Source: Halovivax limisalsi (GTDB lineage Archaea; Halobacteriota; Halobacteria; Halobacteriales; Natrialbaceae). From it: a stretch of DNA of 64,000 nucleotides. This document shows positions 1 to 7,896 of this stretch, one piece after another; the first letter of the stretch is position 1, and the number at the start of each line of letters is the position of its first letter. The position numbers were made by a program, and so were the translations under genes. Location of the stretch: the NCBI RefSeq assembly GCF_023093535.1, contig NZ_CP095757.1, forward strand, positions 3,286,001-3,350,000, read 5' to 3'. The notes beneath the pieces are model-generated. The model made no database searches. It was not told where the DNA came from and worked only from the letters and a program-made list of their open reading frames with translations.

Positions 1-134
1 CGTCGACCCGGTTCCCCCTAAAAGAATTGGATTCTCAGTAAGTAGTAGCTATCCTTACTTATCCGCGGTTCCGGGCCGGGTTTGCGTCCGGCAACCGTCG
101 AACCGTGCGGCGGTCGGTACTCGCCTCGAGCCGG
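1..134. other. Non-coding 3' flank of ftsZ2
   Basis: No convincing gene. On the minus strand, downstream of the ftsZ2 stop, the only terminator-like signal is a short run of T (the AAAA at about 19-22 on the plus strand), which is weak. Confidence 0.4.
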
Positions 135-1325
135 TCAGCGTATGACGTCGACGCCGTTGTTGCGCTCGACTTCGTTGCGACCGCCGTCGCTGTGGGCGCC
201 GCGGCCGCGATCGCGACCGGACTCGACGTTGTTGCTCGCGTCGAAGTCGGCGTCGTTGACGCCCTCGATGCTGGCGCGGGACTTGTCGGCCTGTTTCTGC
301 GTGGTCGGACCGAGCACCTGCGCGGACTGGACGCCCGTCATGATGGCCATGACGCGCACCTTACCCTTGTAGTTCTCCTGGATCCGCGCGCCCCAGATGA
401 CGTTCGCGCTGGCCTCGAGGCGCTCGGTGATGTTGTCCGCGATCCCTTCCGCCTCTTTGAGAGTGAGATCGGGGCCGCCGGTGATGTGGACCAGGCCGCC
501 GGAGGCGCCGCGGTAGTCGACGTCTAACAGCGGGTGGTTCATCGCGTCCTTGACTACCTCCTCCGTCTTGTTCTTGTCCTGGGTCTCCCCGACGAGCATC
601 ACCGCGACGCCGCCCTGGTTCATGATCGTGGACATGTCCGCGTAGTCCAGATTGATCAGGCTCGGCTGAGTGATCGTCTCGGAGATGCCCTTGACGGTCT
701 CGGCGATGATCTGGTCCATCACCGAGAACGCCTTGCCGATCGGCAGGTTGGGGACGTAATCGAGCAGCCGGTTGTTGTCCAGTACGATGATCGAATCTGC
801 GGTCTCGCGCAGCCGTTCGAGGCCCTCCTCGGCCTTGACCGTGCGAGCGCGCTCGACGTTAAAGGGCGTCGAGACCATCCCGACGACGATGGCGCCCTGC
901 TCCTTGGCGATCTTGGCACACACCGGCGCCGCTCCGGTCCCGGTGCCGCCGCCCATGCCGGCGGTGACGAAGACGAGGTCCGCGTCGCCGAGGACGTCCT
1001 TGATGGTGCTCTGGGCCATCTCCGTGGCGCGCTCGCCCATCGACGGATCGCCGCCGGCGCCGAGGCCGTTCGTCAGCGATTTGCCGACGAGGATCTTCGT
1101 GTCGGCCTCGATCATCTTCAGGTGCTGTTTGTCGGTGTTGATCGCGATCGTGTCGGCCCCCTCGACGCCGATGTTGTACAGCCGGTTGATCGTGTTGTTA
1201 CCGGCGCCGCCGGCCCCGATGATGACGATTCGGGGGTCGCCGAACTCCTCGTCGTCCATCGAGACGTCCATGTCCCGGGCTTCGGCCTCCGCGTTTTCGA
1301 GGGCGTCCTGAACGATGTCTTGCAT
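135..1325 (-). CDS. ftsZ2: Cell division protein FtsZ2
   Basis: Tubulin-family GTPase that in haloarchaea forms the second of two division rings and drives constriction. The 396-residue product has the nucleotide-binding start [16 protein letters not shown], the tubulin signature GGGTGTG, the T7-loop region and a variable acidic tail ending in GVDVIR. The start [18 protein letters not shown] is chosen because the acidic leader precedes the GTPase core as in other haloarchaeal FtsZ proteins; the frame stays open upstream but that part overlaps cdrS in another frame. It lies 2 bases downstream of the RHH gene cdrS, the arrangement known for the cdrS-ftsZ2 operon, which is why I assign it to FtsZ2 and not FtsZ1. 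Expression should be driven by the promoter upstream of cdrS. Confidence 0.95.
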   Translation of the reverse strand: MQDIVQDALENAEAEARDMDVSMDDEEFGDPRIVIIGAGGAGNNTINRLYNIGVEGADTIAINTDKQHLKMIEADTKILVGKSLTNGLGAGGDPSMGERATEMAQSTIKDVLGDADLVFVTAGMGGGTGTGAAPVCAKIAKEQGAIVVGMVSTPFNVERARTVKAEEGLERLRETADSIIVLDNNRLLDYVPNLPIGKAFSVMDQIIAETVKGISETITQPSLINLDYADMSTIMNQGGVAVMLVGETQDKNKTEEVVKDAMNHPLLDVDYRGASGGLVHITGGPDLTLKEAEGIADNITERLEASANVIWGARIQENYKGKVRVMAIMTGVQSAQVLGPTTQKQADKSRASIEGVNDADFDASNNVESGRDRGRGAHSDGGRNEVERNNGVDVIR

Positions 1326-1327
1326 CG

Positions 1328-1507
1328 TTACACCTTCGCCCAGTTGCGTTTGCCGGTGCGTTCCGGCCGGCTCTCGGCCTGTTCGTTGATCATCTCGCGG
1401 ACGGCCGACCGGATCGCCTCGCTCCGGTTCGGAAACTCGCCCGTTTCGACCAGCTGTTCGACCTCGTCGATTTGCTGCTTCGGAATTCGCAGTGTCACAC
1501 GCTCCAT
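1328..1507 (-). CDS. cdrS: Ribbon-helix-helix cell division regulator CdrS
   Basis: A 59-residue MetJ/Arc-type ribbon-helix-helix protein. The N-terminal strand [10 protein letters not shown] is followed by two helices, IDEVEQLVE and [15 protein letters not shown], the canonical RHH layout, with a short basic tail. In Halobacterium and Haloferax the homolog CdrS is co-transcribed with ftsZ2 and regulates division genes (established for the family). The methionine before ERVTLRIP is chosen because RHH proteins start directly at the DNA-binding strand; an in-frame upstream methionine at 1558 would add 17 unrelated residues. The stop is 2 bases before the ftsZ2 start, so the two are one transcription unit. 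Confidence 0.93.
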   Translation of the reverse strand: MERVTLRIPKQQIDEVEQLVETGEFPNRSEAIRSAVREMINEQAESRPERTGKRNWAKV

Positions 1508-1532
1508 TGTTGTATTCCCCGTTTGGCTTCGA

Positions 1533-1698
1533 GTAAGACGGAGTGCGCCCATCTGCACACCGCGTCTTACACCCGTGAGCCGCCGACGTGGCCGTTTGGA
1601 CCACTTGCGACGGTGTGTAAGACGACCGTCTTACGTGCCTGCTACCAATATTCCGTTACCATATAAATGTACCGGCGGCGTGACCGTTCGCGTCTTAC
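1533..1698. promoter_or_regulatory. cdrS-ftsZ2 promoter with repeated GTAAGACG sites
   Basis: The octamer GTAAGACG or its complement CGTCTTAC occurs five times: 1533-1540, 1563-1570, 1617-1624, 1627-1634 and 1691-1698. The two central copies form an inverted repeat, GTAAGACGACCGTCTTAC at 1617-1634. A TATA-like stretch, read on the minus strand as TTTATAT near 1660-1667, lies just upstream, so the palindrome would sit over the expected transcription start of the cdrS-ftsZ2 operon. An RHH protein such as CdrL (encoded next) or CdrS is the obvious candidate ligand; that link is inference. The rest of 1508-1970 shows no gene. Confidence 0.7.
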
Positions 1699-1970
1699 GA
1701 CGGTCGAACGTGTGTGACAGTCGGGCAGGGGCAGTTGCCCGCGCGGGGTGAAAAGCAGTCTGGTTCCGACGTCGCACGACCGCATCAGCCCGCGGCGCCG
1801 AGACGGAGTCCGCGTCGAACAACCGGGCCCCGTCAGTGTGGGAGCGACGGCTGGAGCAGGCCGGCACGATGACGGACCCGGCCGGAGCCAGCACGTCGCA
1901 CCGTTGTCGAACGGGCGCCACGAGAGCGAGAGAACTCGTCGACCGGTTAAATCCGCCTGCGGTGACGAAT

Positions 1971-2585
1971 TCACCGGGAGTCCAGAACGTCGGCGGCGGG
2001 CGTCCGTCGGCCGCATGCCGGGCAGAACGCCCAGTCGGAGCGGACCTCCTCGCCGCACTCACAGAACACCCGGTGGGTGGCCTTCTCGCCGCAGTTCGGG
2101 CAGTACACGTGCGAGGCGTCGATCTCCATCCCGCACTGGCCGCAGCTGCCGCCCGTCGCGGACCCGCTCGACTCGCGATCGTCGTACTCCGCGGAAATGT
2201 TCGCACCGGCGCCCTGGGCCCAGCCGTCGTCTCCCGCCGCGGGTTCGGCCGACACCCCGCCGTTCGCGGCGGGGTCGACCGTAATACGGAGGTTGACGTC
2301 CGTCGAGTTGCTCGTGTCCCGGGACAGACGCTCGTCGAGCGCTTCGTCGATGCGTTCGGTCAGGACGTCGTCGACGGACCGAGTCTCGGATTCGGACGCG
2401 ACCGACTCGCCCGAATCACATCTGGGTGGGCCGCCCGAATCGGATCCGGCCGGTCCGCCGGCGTCGGACGCGGGCTCCTGGAGGTAGGATCGCAGCGCTT
2501 CGCGCAAGACCTCGCTCTTCGAGACGTCGAACGTCTCGAGTTCGTCGACGAGGTCGTCGTCCGCGCGAAACGTGATCTTTCCCAT
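1971..2585 (-). CDS. cdrL: RHH and zinc-ribbon regulator CdrL
   Basis: A 204-residue protein with an N-terminal ribbon-helix-helix (GKITFRADDDLVDELETF then a second helix SEVLREALRSYLQEP), a disordered acidic, Gly/Ser-rich linker, and a C-terminal double zinc ribbon with four CxxC pairs (CGQC, CPNC, CECG, CPAC). This matches the 'long' cell-division regulator CdrL reported next to cdrS-ftsZ2 in haloarchaea. The start at 2585 is preferred over the in-frame methionine at 2606 because a TATA box at about 2612-2618 lies about 28 bases upstream, the spacing of a leaderless haloarchaeal promoter. It is encoded upstream of and parallel to cdrS, separated by 463 bases holding the repeated operator. 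Confidence 0.85.
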   Translation of the reverse strand: MGKITFRADDDLVDELETFDVSKSEVLREALRSYLQEPASDAGGPAGSDSGGPPRCDSGESVASESETRSVDDVLTERIDEALDERLSRDTSNSTDVNLRITVDPAANGGVSAEPAAGDDGWAQGAGANISAEYDDRESSGSATGGSCGQCGMEIDASHVYCPNCGEKATHRVFCECGEEVRSDWAFCPACGRRTPAADVLDSR

Positions 2586-2610
2586 CGGTATGACAGCCAT
2601 CCACATTCTC

Positions 2611-2620
2611 GTATAAATAC
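2611..2620 (-). promoter_or_regulatory. TATA box for cdrL
   Basis: The plus-strand sequence GTATAAATAC reads GTATTTATAC on the minus strand and lies about 28 bases upstream of the chosen cdrL start. This predicts a leaderless or nearly leaderless transcript and decides between the two possible start codons. Confidence 0.6.
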
Positions 2621-2691
2621 TATTCCCCGTCTGACCGATCCAGCAGCGAATAACAACCCTTATTTGGGGAAGCCCTGCTACAGTTTACTGC

Positions 2692-2765
2692 CCGCCCTTA
2701 GCTCAGACTGGTAGAGCAGTCGACTGTAGATCGACTTGTCCCCCGTTCAAATCGGGGAGGGCGGA
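2692..2765 (+). tRNA. tRNA-Tyr (anticodon GUA)
   Basis: A complete cloverleaf is visible. The acceptor stem CCGCCCT pairs with AGGGCGG with discriminator A2765. The D arm is GCTCAGACTGGTAGAGC. The anticodon stem GTCGA/TCGAC encloses loop CTGTAGA with anticodon GTA. The T arm CCCCG/CGGGG encloses TTCAAAT. The C1-G72 pair is the archaeal tyrosine identity element. CCA is not encoded and no intron is present. The 3' end (2745-2765) is the attachment core of the integrated element that follows, and is repeated at its far end. Confidence 0.97.
2745..2765 (+). repeat. attL core (3' end of tRNA-Tyr)
   Basis: Twenty-one bases beginning GTTCAAATC and ending GGGCGGA, identical to the cores at 20282-20302, 20385-20405 and 20649-20669. 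Integration leaves the tRNA intact on this side. Confidence 0.85.
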
Positions 2766-2766
2766 T

Positions 2767-2870
2767 CCGGATTCTCGCCGAAGTGTAGTAGTACCCAATT
2801 CCGTAGTATACGCTGTTCTCAGTGCGTATACCGACGGGTCAGGATTCGCGCGATCGACCGCGAAAAGTGG
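2767..2870 (+). repeat. Diverged repeat, copy A (partner at 21535)
   Basis: The sequence directly after the tRNA begins CCGGATTCTCGCCGA (15 nt). The same 15 bases occur at 21535-21549, just outside the right end of the provirus, and similarity continues with mismatches for about 60-90 bases (GTGTAG, TTCCG/TCCGCAGTA, CTGTTCTCAG/GTGTTTTCAG, GATCGACC). No open frame is conserved between the copies. Confidence 0.55.
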
Positions 2871-2942
2871 AGTAGAACGGGTTTCCAGTTGGGGGTCGGC
2901 GCCGTCGGGCGAAATTAGGAGTCGAAAACCGGGGTGGTCGGC

Positions 2943-3179
2943 GTGACGTCGCTGGCCACCCTCGTCGAAGAAATCGACGCCGAGGAACTACGCCGGCGAC
3001 ACTACGCTCACCCGGTACCTGACAAGAGCCGGGAATTCTGGTGCCAGAGTTGTAAGCGCCGCTGTACGCAGCTGACTGACGGGACTCGCGAGGTCGGTCA
3101 CAACTGGGATTGCCCGCGCCGGAATCTGGTTCCCGGGGCCGGGCGACGCGTCGCGACTGACGGGGGTGAGCGGCGGTGA
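2943..3179 (+). CDS. Small zinc-ribbon protein, first gene of early operon
   Basis: A 78-residue protein of unknown function with a CQSCKRRC cysteine cluster and a further cysteine in HNWDCPRR, so a probable zinc-binding fold. The start is GTG at 2943; an in-frame GTG at 2934 is equally possible. Its stop overlaps the next start by one base, and a chain of similar overlaps continues through 5719, so it heads a translationally coupled operon. No enzyme motif is seen. It may be a small DNA- or protein-binding factor of the provirus, which is inference. Confidence 0.6.
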   Translation: MTSLATLVEEIDAEELRRRHYAHPVPDKSREFWCQSCKRRCTQLTDGTREVGHNWDCPRRNLVPGAGRRVATDGGERR

Positions 3180-3310
3180 TGGACGCGTTCGTTCCCGCTT
3201 CGGCGCTGTACGACGTCGAGACGCGATCAACGCTCGTCCACCCGGCCAATCAGGCGAGCGATATCGAGGTTCGCGAGGCAGTCGAGAAAGCCGGAGGTGA
3301 GCCGGCTTGA
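3179..3310 (+). CDS. 43-residue hypothetical protein
   Basis: A short frame beginning MDAFVPASALYDVETRST and ending EAVEKAGGEPA, acidic with no cysteine. It starts on the last base of the preceding stop (TGATG) and its TGA overlaps the TTG start of the next frame (TTGA). I call it because of the unbroken chain of overlaps, not because the sequence is recognised. Confidence 0.5.
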   Translation: MDAFVPASALYDVETRSTLVHPANQASDIEVREAVEKAGGEPA

Positions 3311-3426
3311 GTCGAGTTGTTGAACGCGACGAGTGCGAGCGTTGCGAGACGTCCGTCGCCGCAACCCGTCGGCTGTGTCCATCGTGCGCTCGCGAGGTTC
3401 GCCGGATTCGGGGTGATGTGCTTTGA
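3307..3426 (+). CDS. 39-residue zinc-finger microprotein
   Basis: Starts at TTG inside the preceding stop (TTGA). It contains two CxxC pairs, DECERCET and LCPSCARE, the minimum for a zinc ribbon. It ends in TTGA that gives the TTG start of the next gene. The function is unknown. Similar microproteins recur at 4722, 4909, 5537 and 18902 in the same element. Confidence 0.55.
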   Translation: MSRVVERDECERCETSVAATRRLCPSCAREVRRIRGDVL

Positions 3427-3950
3427 GTTCCCGCGCGAGTCTCGGCGAGATCAAGAGCCCGAAGGCCAGTGGGGACGCGATCGAGGCCGACGTCATCCAG
3501 TCGATCGACGCGCTTCGGTACGTGGGCGACGGAACGGCCACCTGGCACGACGCGGAGACGACCGGACTGCTCGAAGCGTCGACGTCGCTGCCGTTCTACG
3601 GCATCGTTGTCGTCGAGCCGGAGACGCCGATCGAGATCAAAGCCTGCCAGGTCCGGACGTCGAACGGGTCGCGATCGACGCGCGGGCGCTTCTACGTCAA
3701 GCGCCGAGCGCACCAGCAGCTCGTCGACGCGGCCGGGATGTACCTGTTCGCGATCTACGTTCCGCGGCCAGGGCTACCGAACCAGGCGCGGGCGCTCGTC
3801 CCGGCGACGCTCGTCGACGAACTGCTGAAGGAGCGATGGTACGATGTCGACGGCGAGCGCTCCGAGCAGTCGGTCGCGAAACTGGCGTGGTCGCACGTGA
3901 TCGATCCGGCGACGGTCGACCTCTCCAGGGGTGATCGGCGTGTCGAGTAA
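3423..3950 (+). CDS. PD-(D/E)XK nuclease-like protein
   Basis: A 175-residue protein starting at TTG 3423. The segment FYGIVVVEPETPIEIKAC has the hydrophobic-strand E-x-K pattern typical of the PD-(D/E)XK core, with a downstream basic helix RRAHQQLVDAAG and strand MYLFAIYV. The family includes restriction enzymes, Holliday-junction resolvases and viral recombination nucleases. A second, shorter protein with the same layout is encoded at 10314-10697. In this early operon a role in viral DNA replication or recombination is plausible; no specific function can be assigned. Confidence 0.6.
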   Translation: MSSRASLGEIKSPKASGDAIEADVIQSIDALRYVGDGTATWHDAETTGLLEASTSLPFYGIVVVEPETPIEIKACQVRTSNGSRSTRGRFYVKRRAHQQLVDAAGMYLFAIYVPRPGLPNQARALVPATLVDELLKERWYDVDGERSEQSVAKLAWSHVIDPATVDLSRGDRRVE

Positions 3951-4725
3951 CGGCACTGACCGATACCGCTACGTCCTCGTCGGGTGCGGCGGTCAGAAGC
4001 GAGACTGTCGCAATACGCTCGCCTACAACCTCTACACGTCGGGCTGGTTCCGCTGGAACCGGGCCTACGCGGTCTGGCTGGGGGACTTCTACTCGGTTCT
4101 CTCGGCAAAGGGCGTCATCCCGTGGATCGCCTACATCGAGCCCTACGACCTTCGGATCACCAACTCCGGGTTCACGGGCGAGGACGAACCGAACCACGAG
4201 AGCGTTTCAGAGTGGGCTGATCACGTTGCCGACCACGTCGACGAGACAGTTCACTACCACACCGACGAGGACGCGATCGAAATCGTCGTCCTACACGCCC
4301 AGTCCTACGTGAATCCGCTCCGCGATCGACTCGCCGACGTCGCTGCGGACTACGATACCGTCGACGTGACTGTCCGCTTCCCGTTCGACGCCACGGGCGG
4401 GAACGGTCAGCAGATGCGGTGGGCGCGAGAACAGGTCGCCGCCGAGCAGGGTGTCGACCCCGACGACCTGGAGCTGAACGCGCTGTTCTGTGATTCGTGC
4501 GAGCGGGCGGCTCGGAACGCCGAGGTCTACGAACCGGGGCGAGTCACGTCGCCGGGAAACGGCATGGCACCCGAATGGTGGACGGCCGACGGTGCCTGGC
4601 TGTGCGAAACCTGCCGCAAGAAGGCGACGGGAGAGGCCGACCCGTCGGTCGAGATCGAGACACCCGATCCCGACGGACACCCGCCAGAAGCCATTCAGGC
4701 GACGTTCGGGAGGTGGTCGGCGTGA
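3940..4725 (+). CDS. DUF6884-like protein with C-terminal zinc ribbon
   Basis: A 261-residue protein. The N-terminal half (VLVGCGGQKRDC, then LYTSGWFRW, LSAKGVIP and the IEPYDLRI stretch) resembles DUF6884, a nucleoside-deoxyribosyltransferase-like fold common in phages and plasmids. The last third carries CDSCERAARN and CETCRKK, two CxxC pairs typical of the small zinc proteins around it, so the gene may be a fusion. The GTG at 3940 overlaps the stop of the previous gene; an in-frame GTG at 3931 adds three residues. The catalytic role is unproven for the family. Confidence 0.6.
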   Translation: MSSNGTDRYRYVLVGCGGQKRDCRNTLAYNLYTSGWFRWNRAYAVWLGDFYSVLSAKGVIPWIAYIEPYDLRITNSGFTGEDEPNHESVSEWADHVADHVDETVHYHTDEDAIEIVVLHAQSYVNPLRDRLADVAADYDTVDVTVRFPFDATGGNGQQMRWAREQVAAEQGVDPDDLELNALFCDSCERAARNAEVYEPGRVTSPGNGMAPEWWTADGAWLCETCRKKATGEADPSVEIETPDPDGHPPEAIQATFGRWSA

Positions 4726-4919
4726 CCCGGTGCGCCGAGTGCGACGGTCAGGTGAACCCGGGACGCGCGACGGTGTACGTTCCGCCGTCCGAAGACGTCG
4801 GTCTCACCCTGTGCGTGGGCTGCCAGACGGCCTATCCGCGATCGCGACAGTACAGCCCGAGGCGGTTGCCAGCCCGGTCGCGGGTATCGATCGACGGAGG
4901 TGAGTCCCGTGTCGAGTAA
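4722..4919 (+). CDS. 65-residue zinc-finger protein
   Basis: GTG start overlapping the previous TGA (GTGA). It has CAECDGQ near the N-terminus and CVGCQTAYPR in the middle, giving two CxxC knuckles, followed by a basic tail rich in arginine and serine. The function is unknown; a small nucleic-acid- or protein-binding zinc ribbon is the likely fold. Confidence 0.6.
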   Translation: MTRCAECDGQVNPGRATVYVPPSEDVGLTLCVGCQTAYPRSRQYSPRRLPARSRVSIDGGESRVE

Positions 4920-5016
4920 CGGGTCGGACAAAACGGAGTGTGGGGAGTGCGGTCACGAACGGTTCACCTTCGAGGCCTGCCCGAATTGCGGCGCTTTCGG
5001 AGGTGAGCGGCGGTGA
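4909..5016 (+). CDS. 35-residue zinc-ribbon microprotein
   Basis: The GTG at 4909 lies inside the end of the previous frame, and its own TGA overlaps the next GTG. Nearly half of the protein is a compact zinc ribbon: ECGECGHERF followed by ACPNCGAF. It is one of the smallest plausible genes here. The call rests on the conserved CxxC spacing and on coupling to both neighbours. Confidence 0.55.
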   Translation: MSSNGSDKTECGECGHERFTFEACPNCGAFGGERR

Positions 5017-5534
5017 CGGTCCACACGACTTATTTCGGCGGGGTCAGCCAGTTCGAGCCCGCCGACGACGCCGAGGTGATCGGTGTCGTTCGCTATCCGA
5101 AGGATTTCGTCGAGCGAGTGACCGACCGGAACGTCCCGGCACTGGCCCCGCCCGCAAACCTGCTTGACGCCTACAAGACGGTCGAGGCGAGTGCCGAGGC
5201 CGACGGCGCCGCGTTCCCGAGTGACGTCGCCTGGCAGACGGTGAGATTCGAGCCGCGGTATCTCAACTACCTTCGGAGCTTCCCGGGCCCGCAGGCGGTC
5301 ATCGAGGAGCTACGCGAGCGTGCGAGCGAGCGGGATATCTGGCTGGTGTGTTGGGAGAAGGATTGCCGCTGGTGTCACCGTCGCCTGCTCACGAAGGAGA
5401 TCGTCGCGGAGCTGGCCGACGTCGAGATCGTCCACCATCCCGACCCGACAACGCTCGACGTCGGCCGCAACGAATCTGACGAAGAGAGTAGCCCGAACGC
5501 CGCTCTCGCGGACTTCAGCACTCCGGAGGCCTAA
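5013..5534 (+). CDS. DUF488-like protein
   Basis: A 173-residue protein with the DUF488 hallmark WLVCWEKDCRWCHRRLL near residues 109-125 (the family pattern is a strand then CxEKDxxxCHRxLL). It starts TVHTTYFGG and has a helix-strand pattern expected of this small alpha/beta family, which is widespread on mobile elements and not biochemically defined. It is encoded in the coupled early operon. Confidence 0.65.
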   Translation: MTVHTTYFGGVSQFEPADDAEVIGVVRYPKDFVERVTDRNVPALAPPANLLDAYKTVEASAEADGAAFPSDVAWQTVRFEPRYLNYLRSFPGPQAVIEELRERASERDIWLVCWEKDCRWCHRRLLTKEIVAELADVEIVHHPDPTTLDVGRNESDEESSPNAALADFSTPEA

Positions 5535-5536
5535 CC

Positions 5537-5719
5537 GTGACCGACTTGACGGCCTTCGGGGTCACGGAGCCGCAGGACCCGCCAGCGACCGACGAGGAAC
5601 CGACGAGCCGGTGGCCCGAGTGCGTGGGCTGTGGGCAGCGGTCGCGTGACGTTCGCGAGCGGCTGGGCCAGTCGATCGCACTCTGCCCCGACTGTTTCCG
5701 GGACAGGGAGGGACTGTAG
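5537..5719 (+). CDS. 60-residue zinc-finger protein
   Basis: GTG start two bases after the previous stop. It contains ECVGCGQRS and LCPDCFRD, two CxxC pairs about 23 residues apart. The stop is directly followed by the ATG of the large gene at 5720, so it is part of the same operon and perhaps a partner of that protein, which is inference. Confidence 0.6.
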   Translation: MTDLTAFGVTEPQDPPATDEEPTSRWPECVGCGQRSRDVRERLGQSIALCPDCFRDREGL

Positions 5720-7492
5720 ATGGCGGTCCAGCAGTTCCTTCGGTTCCAGTGCCACGAGTTCGACGCCCACTTTCACATGGTGCGAGACGGCCTGAAACCG
5801 TACTACGGACTGGATCGGACGCGGAAGGATCACGACTGGAAGAACGCGGGCAAACCGACCGCGACGTTCGAGATCGATGGCGAGACCTGGCACGCCTGTC
5901 TCGATTTCGATGACCAGCCGATCGTTCCGTGGGAGGACCCGAGTTACCGCCTCAATTCGGCGTACCTCTACCGGATATACTTCGTGTGCGACGACGGGAC
6001 GTACGACGACGAACGCGCGGATCGCTCGAAGCGGGTGAAGGGCGGGACCGTGACGATTCGACCGCGCTGGCCGAACATGAAGAAGCGAGACGACGAGACG
6101 GGCCAGGTGAGCAAGGTACAGGGGTACATGGACCTGGGCGTTCCGTATCTCGACGCCCAGGTACAGGCGTCGAACGTCGATTTTGAACGCTACCCCGACC
6201 TGCTCGCGGAAGCAGCAGCCGCGTTTGATGTCCCGCGCCGGTACTTCGACGAATTCGCCGAGTCGAGCAACATCAAAGACGCCGCAGTGTACGCCCGAGT
6301 CGTCTCTGACGAGAGTGGGCCGATCTACGCGCCCGATGGCCCGCTCGCGCGGATTCACAGTCTGCTCGAAGGCGATCGATCAGGGTACCGAAAGCACGTC
6401 GAGGACAACCGAGACCGACCGGGCGACATGGTGACGACGGTCGTCGACGGTGACCGAGCGCGGAAACTGATTCGCGGTCACCGACTCGGCAAGGAGATCA
6501 AGCACTACTACATGAAGGACCCAGACACGTACGACGAGGACGAGTTTGGGTCCCATCCGAAGCTCGAAGTCGCGTTCCAGACGAGCGTGACCGACGAGAC
6601 GGTGTATTGGGACCGGGAGGACGACGAACTCGACCGCCAGGACCTTCGGCGCGAGCTGGAAGAGACGCTGGCGAACGTCCTGGAGTGGGCCGGGTTCGAC
6701 GTCACCGGCGGAGATCGATACTTCGAAGACGAGTACTTCGACCCGGACGATCGCGAGCAGCGCACGCTAAAACTCGTCGACTGTCCGCTGCCGGAGATCG
6801 AGAGTGAGCAGGAAGCCGCCGTGATGCGCCTGTGGGGCGATATGAACCCATCCGGGCGGGCGGTGACCGAGACGCTACTGTCCGACGGTGGCGAGGTCTC
6901 GCCGGCCGACGCTGCCGAGAAGACCGGATACTGCTACGATACGGTGCTTCGAGTCGTCGATCGCCTCGAAGGCGTCGTGCGTCACACCTACGGCCAGCTC
7001 GAGATCGAGAGCGACTACGTGGCCGAGGCACTCATCAAGCGGGTCAGATCCTCGGCCGAGCAGTTCACGCGCGAGATCGGGAGCGCGACCATGCAGGTCG
7101 CCGAGGACGCCCAGGGAATCGCGAGCGACGCCCTGGATGCGTGGCGAACTCGGTACGACGCGGGGATCGAGCAGAACCGCGAGGACTGCCGGCTGCTGTT
7201 GAAGCCCCGACTCTCGGCCACCGACCGAGACCACGCCCGAGAAATCGCTCGCGAGGCGTATCGCGCGGTCTGCGAGCGATTCTCGTCACACCACGGTGTT
7301 CACATCAAGATCGAGCTGGCCGACGGTTCGATCGTTCGTTGGCGAGACCTGAGTCAGGTCTTTCTGAGCGCTCCCGACCACGACGAGATCGGGAAGAGCC
7401 GTCGACGTCGATGTTCCCGCCGTCAGCAACTCGACGAGGAGCGAAGCGAGTTAGAACAGTTCCGCGCTGACCGACGCCGCGCGACCCGGTAG
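5720..7492 (+). CDS. Probable replication protein of the provirus (DUF7845-like)
   Basis: A 590-residue protein, the largest of the early operon. It has an N-terminal alpha/beta region with FDAHFHMVRDGLKPYYGLDR, a central part with charged helices, a winged-helix-like segment near residues 385-430 (SPADAAEKTGYCYDTVLRVV, then a strand pair), and a long charged helical C-terminus. Large haloarchaeal proteins of this type occur in the early region of SNJ2-like and other betapleolipoviruses, where they are proposed to initiate replication; I recall this as DUF7845 and have not verified it. No HUH nuclease or polymerase motif is evident, so the assignment rests on position, size and resemblance. 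Confidence 0.5.
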   Translation: MAVQQFLRFQCHEFDAHFHMVRDGLKPYYGLDRTRKDHDWKNAGKPTATFEIDGETWHACLDFDDQPIVPWEDPSYRLNSAYLYRIYFVCDDGTYDDERADRSKRVKGGTVTIRPRWPNMKKRDDETGQVSKVQGYMDLGVPYLDAQVQASNVDFERYPDLLAEAAAAFDVPRRYFDEFAESSNIKDAAVYARVVSDESGPIYAPDGPLARIHSLLEGDRSGYRKHVEDNRDRPGDMVTTVVDGDRARKLIRGHRLGKEIKHYYMKDPDTYDEDEFGSHPKLEVAFQTSVTDETVYWDREDDELDRQDLRRELEETLANVLEWAGFDVTGGDRYFEDEYFDPDDREQRTLKLVDCPLPEIESEQEAAVMRLWGDMNPSGRAVTETLLSDGGEVSPADAAEKTGYCYDTVLRVVDRLEGVVRHTYGQLEIESDYVAEALIKRVRSSAEQFTREIGSATMQVAEDAQGIASDALDAWRTRYDAGIEQNREDCRLLLKPRLSATDRDHAREIAREAYRAVCERFSSHHGVHIKIELADGSIVRWRDLSQVFLSAPDHDEIGKSRRRRCSRRQQLDEERSELEQFRADRRRATR

Positions 7493-7896
7493 CGCGGTCC
7501 TCGTGAGTGGCAACACTACTCAAACCCCTTTGTTTCGCGTAGATCATCGTGATATTCTGGTTTCCGTGGGGTTTGGGCCGAGGTGATCGGCCTGGACGCC
7601 GGCCCGATCGCGATCGCGCCGACGACGAACTTCGACCCTGCGGGTCGATTTTCGTGTTAGAACGTGTGGCTAAGGCCAAGGTCCCAAAGTAACCGCCACG
7701 CCTCAGCACCGCTACAGCCGAAGCAAGGGCGATGGGTTATCACGGTCCTGTCACCAGGGGACAGAGCCAAAAAATTACAGCCCCCAGCTTGCGCGATCTC
7801 CAATTGAAGCATCGAAACTCACCATTGATGTGCCTTTAGAGAGTTCATTTTCTGAATGTTCTGAGAAGGATATCGATCCCCCAAGAGGTAGGTTAG
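7493..7896. other. Intergenic region with hairpin at 7632-7652
   Basis: No gene seen in 404 bases. At 7632-7652 TCGACCC and GGGTCGA form a 7-bp stem with a 3-nt loop, followed directly by TTTT, which could end the early operon's transcript. GC content falls sharply from about 7740, marking entry into the AT-rich cargo region. Confidence 0.5.

Noticed and set aside
534-1751. A long plus-strand frame antisense to ftsZ2
   Set aside because: High-GC third positions leave few stops on the opposite strand. The product resembles no family and ftsZ2 explains the DNA fully.
7580-7660. RuvC-I-like remnant (VIGLDAGP) suggesting another TnpB fragment
   Set aside because: Only a few residues resemble the motif; no other TnpB segment is present around it and the frame stops at once.
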